A stretch of DNA of 64,000 bases. It comes from Agrobacterium genomosp. 13 str. CFBP 6927. GTDB lineage: Bacteria; Pseudomonadota; Alphaproteobacteria; Rhizobiales; Rhizobiaceae. The notes under the pieces were generated by a model that saw nothing but the letters and a program-made list of their open reading frames with translations, was not told the origin of the DNA and did not search any database. The stretch lies in the NCBI GenBank assembly GCA_900012615.1, contig LT009757.1:318044-382043 (forward strand), given 5' to 3'. This document shows positions 1-8,097 of this stretch, one piece after another. Made by a program: the position numbers and the translations under genes. Numbering within the stretch: position 1 is the stretch's first letter; each line of letters starts with the position of its first letter.

Positions 1-40
1 GACGTTTGAGATAGACCGCACCCTCGCCCCCTCATCCCGC

Positions 41-82
41 TGCCGCGACCTTCTCCCCCTCGGGGAGAAGAAGCTCGCGGCA
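41..82. repeat. Palindromic intergenic repeat (RIME-like)
   Basis: Nested inverted repeat seen directly: outer arms TGCCGCGA (41-48) and TCGCGGCA (75-82), inner arms CTTCTCCCC (50-58) and GGGGAGAAG (62-70). The surrounding words (cctcatccc, cttctcccc) are typical of the short palindromic intergenic elements scattered through Rhizobiaceae genomes. It lies just beyond the 3' end of the minus-strand PLP-enzyme gene and may also act as a transcript 3' end. Confidence 0.6.
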
Positions 83-109
83 CCCGCTCGTTCCACATGC
101 AGTCGTTAC

Positions 110-1306
110 TTAGTCAGGCCAGCGCAGCATGCCGTCGAAGCGGTGGCGGCTGCGGTCTTCGAACGGTGTTGCAATCACCTCGTTGGAGGCGCGCGCCTTG
201 TCCAGCTCCTCGGCCAGACGGGCAGCCACGATGGTTTCCTGGCCGGGATGCAGGTTGCAGGGATCGAGATAGAAATAACGGTGTTCCACCTCGTGATCGC
301 GGGCAATGATCGGTGGGCTGCCTTTGGCGAGCGCCGTCGTCAGGTCCCAGGCGGTGATATGGGCTTCTTCGGCATCGATGATGACGCGCAGCCGGTCGAG
401 CGGGTTGTTGGTCGGGTCGGGCTCGATCAGCGCCGTCACGCCGGGGCGTCCGTCCAGCGTCTTTTTCCAGAGATTAAGATAGCCGGTTTCGCGCTCGCGA
501 ATGCCGGCATGATCGCGCTTTTCCCAGGCTTCCAGCGCCGCCATGACGCCATAGATGCTTTCCTTGCCGACCTTCATGCCGCGGCCGATACCCATGTTCT
601 GCAGGAAGGCGTTGCGCACCAGTTCCTTCTTGCCGGCGACGATGCCGGAGGTCGGGCCGCCGAGGAACTTGTGACCGGAATAGAGGACAACGTCCGCGCC
701 CGTCGCCAGAAACAGCTCCAGATCATATTCGGACGCCGCATCGACGATGACGGGCACGCCCCTGGCATGGGCAATCTCGACAAATTCGGAAAGATGCAGC
801 AAACCGTAATTCACCACATGATGCGAGACGACATAGACCGCTGCCGCCGTCTTTTCGGTGATGGCGTTTTCCATGTGGAAACGGTGGGTCGATGTCGCCT
901 GCCCGATCAGCACCACCTTGCCGCCGCCGAGGCGGATCGCCTGATCCACCGGCGCGCCATAGCTCACCACATGCCCCATCTGCACCAGCACTTCGTTCTT
1001 TTCAGGCGCGACATCGGGCAGCTTTTCGATGGCCAGCAGATTATTGCCGGTAATGGCCCCCGCCACTGCAAGGCTGATGCCGGAGGAGCAGGACGCCGTG
1101 ACGAAACCGGCCTCGCCGCCCGTCAGTCTTGCAATGATCGCGCTCGCCTTGCGTTGCAGATCATTGATCTCGACGAATTGCGGCAGGATGGACGCCATGG
1201 CCTGAACGGCCTCGGGAACGACAATCGACGCGCCGAGCGAGGTCATGGTGCCCGAGACGTTGATGACCGGGCGAAGGCCGATCCTGCTTCTGATATCCTC
1301 GGTCAT
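110..1306 (-). CDS. SelA-fold PLP-dependent enzyme (DgaE/selenocysteine-synthase-like family)
   Basis: 398-residue cytosolic PLP enzyme of the aminotransferase class V / SelA-like group. The PLP lysine is K213 in SGHKFLGG. An N-terminal [14 protein letters not shown] stretch and a DAASEYD segment before the lysine fit the family. SelA-like proteins encoded next to COG3964 amidohydrolases include D-glucosaminate-6-phosphate ammonia lyases, so ammonia elimination from an amino-acid-like substrate is the inferred reaction; the substrate is unknown. The ATG at 1304-1306 is preceded by AGGAG (complement of ctcct, 1313-1317). An in-frame extension to 1495 would run through the divergent promoter and into the IclR gene and is rejected. 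It is divergent from the IclR regulator and belongs by context with the RidA, amidohydrolase and ABC genes to its right. Confidence 0.8.
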   Translation of the reverse strand: MTEDIRSRIGLRPVINVSGTMTSLGASIVVPEAVQAMASILPQFVEINDLQRKASAIIARLTGGEAGFVTASCSSGISLAVAGAITGNNLLAIEKLPDVAPEKNEVLVQMGHVVSYGAPVDQAIRLGGGKVVLIGQATSTHRFHMENAITEKTAAAVYVVSHHVVNYGLLHLSEFVEIAHARGVPVIVDAASEYDLELFLATGADVVLYSGHKFLGGPTSGIVAGKKELVRNAFLQNMGIGRGMKVGKESIYGVMAALEAWEKRDHAGIRERETGYLNLWKKTLDGRPGVTALIEPDPTNNPLDRLRVIIDAEEAHITAWDLTTALAKGSPPIIARDHEVEHRYFYLDPCNLHPGQETIVAARLAEELDKARASNEVIATPFEDRSRHRFDGMLRWPD

Positions 1307-1345
1307 GTCTTTCTCCTGTCTTTGCGATGCGATGGGCATCGACAT

Positions 1346-1361
1346 ATATGCCATAATAATG
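1346..1361 (-). promoter_or_regulatory. Putative IclR operator in divergent promoter
   Basis: The 88-bp gap between the PLP-enzyme start (1306) and the IclR start (1395) contains, on the minus strand, CATTATTATGGCATAT. A 14/16 match, CACTATTATGTTATAT, lies 40 bp upstream of the ABC binding-protein gene (7663-7678). A shared element in front of the regulator and the transporter is what a cluster-specific IclR operator would look like. Assignment to the regulator is inference. Confidence 0.4.
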
Positions 1362-1394
1362 TAATAGCTTCTCAAAACCCGTGAGGAGCCAAAA

Positions 1395-2231
1395 TTGGAC
1401 GCCCATAAACTGGACGAAACGTCTTCAACCGCCCTGTCCGAGGCCGTCGAAAACGCAGACGCGAAGGCGGCCAAGCGCTCGCGCGTCAGCGGCATCGACC
1501 GCGCCCTTCAGGTGATTGATTACCTTTACGAAACCGGATCGCCGGCCGGCGCTTACGCGATTGCCAAGGCGATCAAGGCGCCGCTTTCCACCGTCTATGT
1601 GATCGTCGACGATCTCGTCGAAAAGAACATGCTGGCACGCAATGCCGATGGCAATATCTGGCTCGGCGCGCGGCTTTACCATTATGGCCTCGCCTATGCC
1701 CGCTCGCTGGACTTCATGGGTGTCGCCACCCACGAAATGCACGATCTGTGCCGCCATGCGGGCGAGACCGTGCAGCTTTGCGGCCGCGATGGCGACCATA
1801 TGCTTGTTCTGGCCATGGCCGATGGTCCGAGCCATTTTCAGGTCGCGTCGCGTGTCGGCACCCGTGTTCCCCTGAACTGGACGGCCTCCGGCCGCCTGCT
1901 CGTTGGCCATTTGCCGGAGGCTGAACGTGTCGAGCTTTTCCGGCGCTGCGCCCGCACCTCGCCGACCGGCCGCGCGGAAATCAACCCGGAGACCCTGTCG
2001 CAATCGGCAGGTGCGGCCTTCCATGACAGGCTGTCGATACAGGTCGCCGAATCCGATTACGCCGTCGCCTGCATCGCCTCGCCGATCTGCGACAACAGGG
2101 GCGAATGCGTGGCGACGATTTCCATCGTGCTGCCGGAACAGAAGGTGCTGGCGGACGAGAACCATTATACCGAACAGGTCAGGGTTTCGGCGGAACGGAT
2201 CGAAAAGCTGATGGGCTGGCGCAACCATTGA
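1395..2231 (+). CDS. IclR-family transcriptional regulator
   Basis: 278-residue regulator. A winged helix-turn-helix sits at about residues 33-90 ([13 protein letters not shown] followed by [14 protein letters not shown]), followed by an IclR effector domain to the C-terminus (for example [18 protein letters not shown]). The start is TTG at 1395, chosen because GAGGAG (1383-1388) sits 6 nt upstream and no in-frame ATG fits better. It is flanked by a PLP enzyme and a RidA-like gene on the opposite strand and probably controls the adjacent catabolic/ABC cluster in response to its substrate or an intermediate. The ligand is unknown. The gene ends 6 bp from the RidA stop codon (convergent). Confidence 0.9.
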   Translation: MDAHKLDETSSTALSEAVENADAKAAKRSRVSGIDRALQVIDYLYETGSPAGAYAIAKAIKAPLSTVYVIVDDLVEKNMLARNADGNIWLGARLYHYGLAYARSLDFMGVATHEMHDLCRHAGETVQLCGRDGDHMLVLAMADGPSHFQVASRVGTRVPLNWTASGRLLVGHLPEAERVELFRRCARTSPTGRAEINPETLSQSAGAAFHDRLSIQVAESDYAVACIASPICDNRGECVATISIVLPEQKVLADENHYTEQVRVSAERIEKLMGWRNH

Positions 2232-2237
2232 ACGGCC

Positions 2238-2732
2238 TCAATCCTTGAGCGCGACGATGGCTTCTATCTCAACGGTGATGTTACCCGGCAGCGAGCCGAA
2301 ACCGACGGCGGAGCGGGCATGTTGTCCCGCATCGCCGAACACATCGATGAAGAGATCGGAGCAGCCATTGATGACGCTCGGGTGATCGCGGAAATCGCTC
2401 ACCGCATTGACCATGCCGAGCAGCTTGACCACTTTTTTCACCCGCGACAGATCACCCAGCGCCTCATGCATGACGGCGAGGAGATTGATGCCGGTGAGAC
2501 GCGCATGGTTATAGGCCTCTTCCAGCCCGATTTCCGCTCCCACCTTGCCGGCATAGAGATGGCCGTTTTCCTCCCGCGGCCCCTGCCCCGAAAGATAAAG
2601 CATGTTGCCTTCCACCACATGCGTGACGAAATTGGCAATCGGCGGCGGCGGCGGCGGCAGGGAGATGCCGAGCGCGGCGAGCCGGTCATAGGGCGAATGG
2701 CGCCCCTCTGCCTCAAGCGAAGACTGTTTCAC
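2238..2732 (-). CDS. RidA/YjgF-family (Rid) protein, probable enamine/imine deaminase
   Basis: 164 residues, longer than classic RidA (about 130) because of an N-terminal extension with a seven-proline run (residues 25-31). The C-terminal signature HARSAVGFGSLPGNITVEIEA keeps the arginine (R140) and acidic residues (E155, E157) that in active Rid proteins bind the carboxylate of 2-aminoacrylate-type imines and support hydrolysis. The start is GTG (2730-2732), with GAGGA about 7 nt upstream. It follows the COG3964 amidohydrolase in the same direction after 87 bp. Next to a PLP enzyme that could release enamines, its inferred role is to hydrolyse that product to a keto acid and ammonia. Confidence 0.85.
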   Translation of the reverse strand: MKQSSLEAEGRHSPYDRLAALGISLPPPPPPIANFVTHVVEGNMLYLSGQGPREENGHLYAGKVGAEIGLEEAYNHARLTGINLLAVMHEALGDLSRVKKVVKLLGMVNAVSDFRDHPSVINGCSDLFIDVFGDAGQHARSAVGFGSLPGNITVEIEAIVALKD

Positions 2733-2783
2733 GCGAATTCCTCATAATACAGGGACGGGTATCCCTTAATCTCTGCGGAAGAC

Positions 2784-2799
2784 GGAGGGGTTGCCCTCC
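2784..2799 (-). other. Small intra-operon hairpin
   Basis: GGAGGG (2784-2789), loop GTTG, CCCTCC (2794-2799), between the amidohydrolase stop and the RidA start. There is no T-run, so it is more likely an mRNA structural element or attenuator than a full terminator. Confidence 0.3.
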
Positions 2800-2819
2800 T
2801 CCGCCTTGTCCATTTGGGT

Positions 2820-4043
2820 TCAGCGCCAGGAATAACCATGGCTGTGGCGTACCAGCTTGCGCGCTCTTGGAATATAACGGCTGGCAGCAATCGCTTCCGC
2901 GCCGATGACCGCGTAACGCGGCTCGAACAGACGCGTCAGACGCGCCACATCGCCGTTGGAATCGGTCGCTTCCAGATCGGAATCCACTAGATCGAAAATG
3001 GTGAAATCGGCGCGTTGGCCAACATCGAGACGGTTTTCCATATCGAGGCGGATGACGGAGGCCGGATTGCGGGTGACGGCCTCGACGACATTTTCGAAGG
3101 GCATATCAACCGACAGCAGCTTCGACATGGTCGTCGCCAGATCCCAGACCGGGAAATTCATCGAGTGGCCATGCAAATCCGTCGAAATCGAGAACGGTAA
3201 TAAGCCGCGTGCAATCGCCGCTTCCGCCACCTTGAAGGAGAAGGAGGCGCCGCCATGGCCGATATCCAGCCGGATGCCTTCGCCCGCGCAGCGTTCGGCA
3301 AGATTGAACAGGTCCTCGTCTTCCATGATGCTGGAACCCGATTTGCCGTTGAAACAATGGGTCACGACATCACCGGGGCCGAGGATTTCCAGCACCTCGT
3401 CATAAAGTGCGGGCGGTTCGCCCACATGCACCATCATCGGCACTTTCAGGATCTTGGCGATCTTCTTGCCGAGCTTGACCGGCGTCACACCCCAGGAGCC
3501 GGTGATGACATGGCTCGCCCGCACCTTGAGGCCGACGATATGTTCGCTGTTTTCGGCGTAACATTCGATGATACGATCGAGATCGATATCCTTGATGTCG
3601 CGCAGTTCCGGCACGCGGTTGCAGGCGACGAGCCCGATCGAGCCGAGATTGAGGAAGGCCTTGATGCGCTCCCTCGAGGGTTCGATGATATATTCGCGGA
3701 AACCGTGGAAATTCGCCTCGCCCGCCGAACCGGCATCCACCAGCGTCGTCACGCCGCGTTCCGCCCCGCATTCGGAGGGGCGGATGGAGATATCGGTGCC
3801 GCCGTGCCAGATATGCACATGCAGATCCACCCAGCCGGGCGAAATGAAGGCACCCTTGGCATCAATGCGCTGCGCATCCGCAGGCGCCTGAATGGCAGGC
3901 CCAACCGCGGCGATCTTGCCATCGCCGCCGATCAGAATATCGGTCGAAGCCTGTGATGCGCCCTTTCCGAAACCGACGGGTTTCACATTGGAAAGAAGAA
4001 TGGGAGCTTGAAGAGGCGTTTTCGCCTGTTCACCGGACGTCAT
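2820..4043 (-). CDS. COG3964 amidohydrolase (acyl-mandelate / N-acyl-D-amino-acid hydrolase type)
   Basis: 407-residue metallohydrolase. Metal and catalytic residues are in amidohydrolase-superfamily order: H75xH77 (DLHVH), K173 (GLKVRAS, probable carboxylated lysine), H206 (MVHVGEPP), H229 (VTHCFNG), D289 (STDLHGHS). Enzymes of this COG were long labelled dihydroorotases. I recall that the A. tumefaciens member was instead shown to cleave O-acetyl-(R)-mandelate and some N-acetyl-D-amino acids, so its natural substrate is open. The ATG at 4041-4043 lies 1 nt past the permease stop codon, indicating translational coupling. An in-frame extension to 4133 lies inside the permease gene and is rejected. 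In several bacteria this family sits beside SelA-like lyases, as here. Confidence 0.85.
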   Translation of the reverse strand: MTSGEQAKTPLQAPILLSNVKPVGFGKGASQASTDILIGGDGKIAAVGPAIQAPADAQRIDAKGAFISPGWVDLHVHIWHGGTDISIRPSECGAERGVTTLVDAGSAGEANFHGFREYIIEPSRERIKAFLNLGSIGLVACNRVPELRDIKDIDLDRIIECYAENSEHIVGLKVRASHVITGSWGVTPVKLGKKIAKILKVPMMVHVGEPPALYDEVLEILGPGDVVTHCFNGKSGSSIMEDEDLFNLAERCAGEGIRLDIGHGGASFSFKVAEAAIARGLLPFSISTDLHGHSMNFPVWDLATTMSKLLSVDMPFENVVEAVTRNPASVIRLDMENRLDVGQRADFTIFDLVDSDLEATDSNGDVARLTRLFEPRYAVIGAEAIAASRYIPRARKLVRHSHGYSWR

Positions 4044-4044
4044 A

Positions 4045-4920
4045 TTACAAATCCCTTCGCAGTCTTGGATCGAGCATGTCCCGCAACCCGTCGCCGACCA
4101 TTTGCAGCGACAGCACGGAAAGAATGATGGCAAAGCCGGGGAAATAGGTCATCCAGTCCGCCTGGCCGATATATTGGCGGCCGGCGGAGATCATGGTTCC
4201 CCAGGTGGGTATTTCGGGGCTGACACCGAGCCCCAGAAACGACAGGCCGGCCTCGGCCAGCATGGCGCTGGCGAAAAGGAAGGTGCATTGCACGAGGATC
4301 GGCGAGACCAGATTGCGCAGCACATGCCGCGTCATGATGTGGAAGGTGGAGATGCCGAGCGCCTTCGCCGCCTCCACATAGGGCAATTCACGGATCACCA
4401 GCGTCGAGGCGCGCACGATGCGGGCAAGGCGCGGCGAATAAACGACGGCAAGTGCAATGATGACAGTCGTCAGCGACGGGCCGAGTGCCGCCACCAGCGC
4501 AATCGCCAGCAGAATATCCGGAAAGGCCATCATCGCATCGATCAGGCGGGCAATCGGCGTATCCAGCTTCTGGAAGAAACCAGCGAGCAGGCCGAGCGTG
4601 ATGCCTATCAGCGCCGAAAGCGCGACCACGGCGGCCCCGACCAGAAGCGACAGCCTTCCGGCATAGATGGTGCGCGAGAAGACGTCACGACCGAACTCGT
4701 CGGTGCCGAACCAGTAAAGCTCGCTTGGCGGCTTCAGGCGGTTCACAATCGACAGTTTCGATGGCGAATAGGGCGCAATCATCGGCGCGAAAACCGCGAG
4801 AAGCACGAAGACCAGCAACACGATGAGACCGGCAGCGACCGTCTTGCGTTTCAGGAGACGCCGAATGAACAGGACGGTCGGGTTGCGTGCCGGCGGGACG
4901 GTGGAAACAATATCGGCCAT
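4045..4920 (-). CDS. ABC transporter permease, DppC/OppC type
   Basis: 291-residue inner-membrane permease. An N-terminal hydrophobic segment (AAGLIVLLVFVLLAVFAP) is followed by the LYWFGTDEFGRDVFSRTIYAGR block typical of DppC/OppC proteins, and an EAA-type loop lies at EAAKALGISTFHIMTRHVLRN. It pairs with the upstream DppB-like permease, whose stop codon overlaps this ATG by one base (TGATG). It is followed after 1 nt by the amidohydrolase. The cargo is probably the amidohydrolase substrate, an acylated amino acid or small peptide (inference). No ATP-binding gene lies in this operon segment. Confidence 0.92.
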   Translation of the reverse strand: MADIVSTVPPARNPTVLFIRRLLKRKTVAAGLIVLLVFVLLAVFAPMIAPYSPSKLSIVNRLKPPSELYWFGTDEFGRDVFSRTIYAGRLSLLVGAAVVALSALIGITLGLLAGFFQKLDTPIARLIDAMMAFPDILLAIALVAALGPSLTTVIIALAVVYSPRLARIVRASTLVIRELPYVEAAKALGISTFHIMTRHVLRNLVSPILVQCTFLFASAMLAEAGLSFLGLGVSPEIPTWGTMISAGRQYIGQADWMTYFPGFAIILSVLSLQMVGDGLRDMLDPRLRRDL

Positions 4921-5861
4921 CAGTAACGAACCCTCGGATCGACCAGCAGATAGAGCATGTCGATTGCAAAATTGATGAGCACGTAAAGCCCGGCGATGAT
5001 GAGAAGCGCGCCCTGAATGACCGGATAATCGCGCCGGAGAACGGCCGAGACGACGAGATTGCCGACACCCGGCAGGCCGAAAACGGTTTCCGTGACGACC
5101 GCGCCGGAAATCAGGACGGCGGCGGTGAGTCCGAGCACGGTCAGGATGGGAATAAGAGCGTTTTTCAGCGCATGTTTCATCACCACGCGGCGCTCCTTGA
5201 CGCCCTTGGCACGGGCGGTGCGGACATAGTCGTCACCTAAAACATCCAGCATCGAGGCGCGGGTGAAGCGCAGGATGAGGGCGGAGGAAACGAGGCCGAG
5301 CGCAACTGCCGGCAGGGTCAGGTGATACATGCGCTCAAGAAAGCTAGCACCCGGACCGCCATAACCCGATACCGGGAACATATCGAGCCGGACGGCGAAG
5401 ACCTGCATGAGAATGAGGCCAAGCCAGAAGCTCGGAATGCTTGCCGCCAGCATCGCCACCGTGGTCGCTGCCTGATCGACAAAAGAGCCACGCCGGTAAG
5501 CGGCATAAATGCCGATGGGAAGCGCGATGACGCTGGCGATCAGCAGCGAAAAGATCGTCAGGAAGAAGGTCGGTTCGGCCCGGTCCAGCAGCGCTGCACC
5601 GACCGGCATGTTGAGAAAGATCGACTGGCCGAGATCGCCCTTCAGCAATTGCCCGATATAATAGACATATTGCACGCCGAGCGACTGATCGAGGCCGAGC
5701 CGGCTGCGCAACTCCGCAATGTCCTGCGCCGAGGCATCCGGCCCGAGCATCACGGCCGCCGGATCCCCGGGTGTTACGCGCAGGATGACGAAGACGATGG
5801 TGACGACGAGGAACATCACCACGATCATCCCGGCAAGTCTCTGGAAAATATACCGTATCAC
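4920..5861 (-). CDS. ABC transporter permease, DppB/OppB type
   Basis: 313 residues from the preferred GTG start (5859-5861): VIRYIFQRLAG is the usual DppB beginning and GGAG lies about 9 nt upstream. A longer reading from 5945 would add 28 residues with no membrane character. Typical features are FVILRVTPGDPA after TM1, PSFWLGLILMQVF, and the EAA-like loop VRTARAKGVKERRVVMKHALKNALIP. The last segment carries the ADMLYLLVDPRVRY-like end common to the family. It is the second gene after the binding-protein gene, separated from it by a repeat-bearing 235-bp gap. Confidence 0.9.
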   Translation of the reverse strand: MIRYIFQRLAGMIVVMFLVVTIVFVILRVTPGDPAAVMLGPDASAQDIAELRSRLGLDQSLGVQYVYYIGQLLKGDLGQSIFLNMPVGAALLDRAEPTFFLTIFSLLIASVIALPIGIYAAYRRGSFVDQAATTVAMLAASIPSFWLGLILMQVFAVRLDMFPVSGYGGPGASFLERMYHLTLPAVALGLVSSALILRFTRASMLDVLGDDYVRTARAKGVKERRVVMKHALKNALIPILTVLGLTAAVLISGAVVTETVFGLPGVGNLVVSAVLRRDYPVIQGALLIIAGLYVLINFAIDMLYLLVDPRVRY

Positions 5862-5970
5862 GTATGTATGCTCCGAAGCGCGTGATGGGCCGCTATCAGG
5901 CGACGGTTGAAACGAGTAGTCGATGGGTGCCGATAATTCCGGCACTCACGGTCGGAAAACACTTGCCTCC

Positions 5971-6080
5971 GTCATGCCGGACTTGATCCGGCATCCAGCC
6001 ACCACGCGTCTGCGTGGTGAAAGGTTCTCTGCGACCAGGAACCTGATCGCGCTGGACCCCGGCTCAAGGCCGGGGTGACG
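5971..6080. repeat. Palindromic intergenic repeat with three hairpins
   Basis: Three hairpins in a row: ATGCCGGA/TCCGGCAT (about 5974-5994), ACCACGC/GCGTGGT (6001-6018) and CCCCGGC/GCCGGGG (about 6056-6075). The outer words gtcatgccgg and cggggtgacg are typical of a dispersed alphaproteobacterial repeat; a related copy is at 41240-41318. It sits between the binding-protein gene and the permease genes and could lower permease expression relative to the binding protein. Confidence 0.6.
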
Positions 6081-6096
6081 GCGTGCGGAGCCGGCC

Positions 6097-7623
6097 TTAC
6101 TTCGTGACCGAAGCGTTCCAGAAATACGGCCAGGGAGCCGGATCGACGCCCTCCAGCTTGTTGGACTTGGCCGCCACGGCGTTGAAGTCACCGATCTTGA
6201 TGAGCGGCAGCTCGGCATAGATCGTCTTCTGCACATTGGCCCAGAGCGTGACACGCTTCTCCGGATCGGCTTCGGAGGTGAAGGCATCAACCGCCGCCTT
6301 GCGCGCCGGCGTATCCCACCAGCCCGGTGAACCGGTGGAAAGCGCACCGATCAGCGCCGGCTCCGGCAGGAAGGGGCTGTGGGTGATATAGACATCCCAG
6401 AGCTTCGGGTCAGCGCGGCGCTGTGTCAGCGTCGCCCAGTCCACCACCTGCATATCCACCTTGAAACCGGCAAGTTTCAGATATTCCGCAGCAACCTGCG
6501 CCATCTTGTAGTGAAACTCATACTGCCGGCTGGTGAGGATGCGCAGCGGCTCGCCATTATAACCGGCAGCCTTCAGCTTTTCGGCGGCGGCTTCCGGGTT
6601 GCCGACGTTGTAAGTGCCGTTGACGCCCTCTTCCGAATGCCAGGAGAAATTGGACGGATAATAAGCGCCGTCAAGCGCATAGAAATCCGTGCTGCCAAAG
6701 GCAGCCGCCAGCATATCCTCCATGTTCAGCGCTTCGGTCACCGCCTTGCGGACCTCCAGCTTGGAAGAAAGCCCCTCCTTGGTGTTGAACACGAAGACCG
6801 GATAACCAAAAGGCTTCAGCATCAGCGGCTGCGAGGCCGACGACGACTTCACCTTGTCGAAGGATTCGACCGGAATGGAATCGACATAATCATACTGGCC
6901 GGAAACGGCGGCCTCGACACGGGTATTCGGATCAGGCACCGGAACGAAACGGATTTCATCGAGATATTGATGGCGTGCGCCACCATATCCGTCGCTTTCG
7001 CCATCACGGGACTTGTAGCCATCGAAACGGACGAGCTGGATATATTGATCCGCCTTGCGTTCCTTCAGCATATAGGGGCCGGTGCCGATAAATTCGGCCA
7101 TTGGTTCGGCCTGCTTCTCGGCCGGCAGAATGATGGCTGCCGAATTGTTGAAGGCAAGCAGCGAGGTCAGCGGCGCATAGGGCTGCTTGAGGGTAATCGT
7201 GACCGTTCCGGCATCCGGTGCGGAGATCTTGTCGATGAAACCGGCGGCCTGCTTGCCGCGCGAGGCGATCTTCATCCAGCGGCCCAGCGAAGCGACGACA
7301 TCTTCCGAGGTCATGTCGCTGCCGTCATGGAACTTGATGCCCTGCCGCAGCTTGATCGTATAGGTTTTGCCGTTAGCACTGATCTCGGGCAGGCTTTCCG
7401 CCAGAAGCGGCGTAACCTTCCAGCCCTTGTCGAAGGTGTAGAGCGTTTCAAAAATATGCTGCGTGACGATACCGACGAGATCGGCAGTCGACGCCATCGC
7501 ATCAAGCGTCGGCGGCTCGCCGATCGTGGCGACATTGATGACGCCGCCCTTTTCCTGAGCCATCATCACACCCGGCGCAAGCAGCAAAGCAGCGGTGGCG
7601 AGAAATGCAAGTTTACGTCTCAT
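6097..7623 (-). CDS. ABC transporter periplasmic substrate-binding protein, family 5 (DppA/OppA type)
   Basis: 508 residues. A signal peptide (MRRKLAFLATAALLLAPGVMMA, cut before QE) is followed by an SBP_bac_5 fold with the standard landmarks: GEPPTLDAMASTADLVG near the N-terminus, LAESLPEISANGKTYTIKLR, GIKFHDGSDMTSEDVV, and FIGTGPYMLKE. The start at 7621-7623 is taken because the signal peptide begins there and GGGAGC is at 7631-7636; an in-frame extension to 7719 would overlap the putative operator. It is the first gene of the import operon; ligand specificity cannot be read from the sequence. Confidence 0.92.
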   Translation of the reverse strand: MRRKLAFLATAALLLAPGVMMAQEKGGVINVATIGEPPTLDAMASTADLVGIVTQHIFETLYTFDKGWKVTPLLAESLPEISANGKTYTIKLRQGIKFHDGSDMTSEDVVASLGRWMKIASRGKQAAGFIDKISAPDAGTVTITLKQPYAPLTSLLAFNNSAAIILPAEKQAEPMAEFIGTGPYMLKERKADQYIQLVRFDGYKSRDGESDGYGGARHQYLDEIRFVPVPDPNTRVEAAVSGQYDYVDSIPVESFDKVKSSSASQPLMLKPFGYPVFVFNTKEGLSSKLEVRKAVTEALNMEDMLAAAFGSTDFYALDGAYYPSNFSWHSEEGVNGTYNVGNPEAAAEKLKAAGYNGEPLRILTSRQYEFHYKMAQVAAEYLKLAGFKVDMQVVDWATLTQRRADPKLWDVYITHSPFLPEPALIGALSTGSPGWWDTPARKAAVDAFTSEADPEKRVTLWANVQKTIYAELPLIKIGDFNAVAAKSNKLEGVDPAPWPYFWNASVTK

Positions 7624-7662
7624 TGTTAAGCTCCCAGCTCTTAGTTCCAACCTTATGTGTTC

Positions 7663-7678
7663 CACTATTATGTTATAT
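7663..7678 (+). promoter_or_regulatory. Putative IclR operator upstream of the binding-protein gene
   Basis: CACTATTATGTTATAT, 40 bp upstream of the binding-protein ATG. It matches 14 of 16 positions of the element in the IclR/PLP-enzyme divergent promoter (1346-1361). The surroundings (7640-7710) are strongly AT-rich compared with the genes, consistent with a promoter. Confidence 0.4.
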
Positions 7679-7783
7679 GCATCTTTATAACAGAATATCT
7701 CGATAAGACGCCTTGTCAATGACCTTGCCGCGAGATGGCTGGATTCATTGATTTGGCAAAATAGGAGAGAGATTTGGGGGGAG

Positions 7784-7927
7784 ATGAGAACGGAAGACTT
7801 GAAGCGCAGGCTTCAGCCACCAGGGCAGACATGGATTCGGCCGGCATCTGAGACTCGCAGATGGAGACCGGGTTTTAAGAAGGTTGGATATTTCGCATTT
7901 GCGAACAAAGTGCTATTGAGGTTCTGA
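7784..7927 (+). CDS. Possible small ORF, 47 aa, unknown
   Basis: ATG at 7784 is preceded by an unusually strong ribosome-binding site (GGGGGGAG, 7776-7783) almost abutting the start. The product begins MRTEDLKRRLQPPG and is arginine-rich, with no membrane segment and no family I recognise. The tight spacing and odd composition argue against translation; it is listed because of the site only. Confidence 0.15.
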   Translation: MRTEDLKRRLQPPGQTWIRPASETRRWRPGFKKVGYFAFANKVLLRF

Positions 7928-8097
7928 CCAAGACCAGATTACGACACGCACAACTTCGCATTTCTATTAATCGTTACCTTATTTGCCCCCACCAGCCGTG
8001 TTTTTAAAGGCTGCCGACAGACTGATATTCCAGGCCGCCGGGCTTTATTCCAGGGCGGATTATAAATTTTTATTACGTTGAAATTATTGAGGAAATT

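Larger units (their letters stand above)
7624..8097. other. Intergenic region between ABC operon and glycosyltransferase
   Basis: About 470 bp without a recognised gene. It holds the putative operator at 7663-7678, one weakly supported 47-codon ORF (7784-7927), a CtrA-like TTAA-N7-CTTA site (7967-7981), and an AT-rich stretch directly upstream of the glycosyltransferase. No terminator hairpin was seen. Confidence 0.5.

Noticed and set aside
143-1384. A 413-codon plus-strand frame opposite the SelA-like gene
   Set aside because: It is antisense to a gene with clear PLP motifs, and its product is His/Arg-rich with no domain.
2742-2749. TATTATG upstream of the RidA start as a third copy of the IclR element
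   Set aside because: Only seven bases match, they abut the ribosome-binding site, and the ATAT half is missing.
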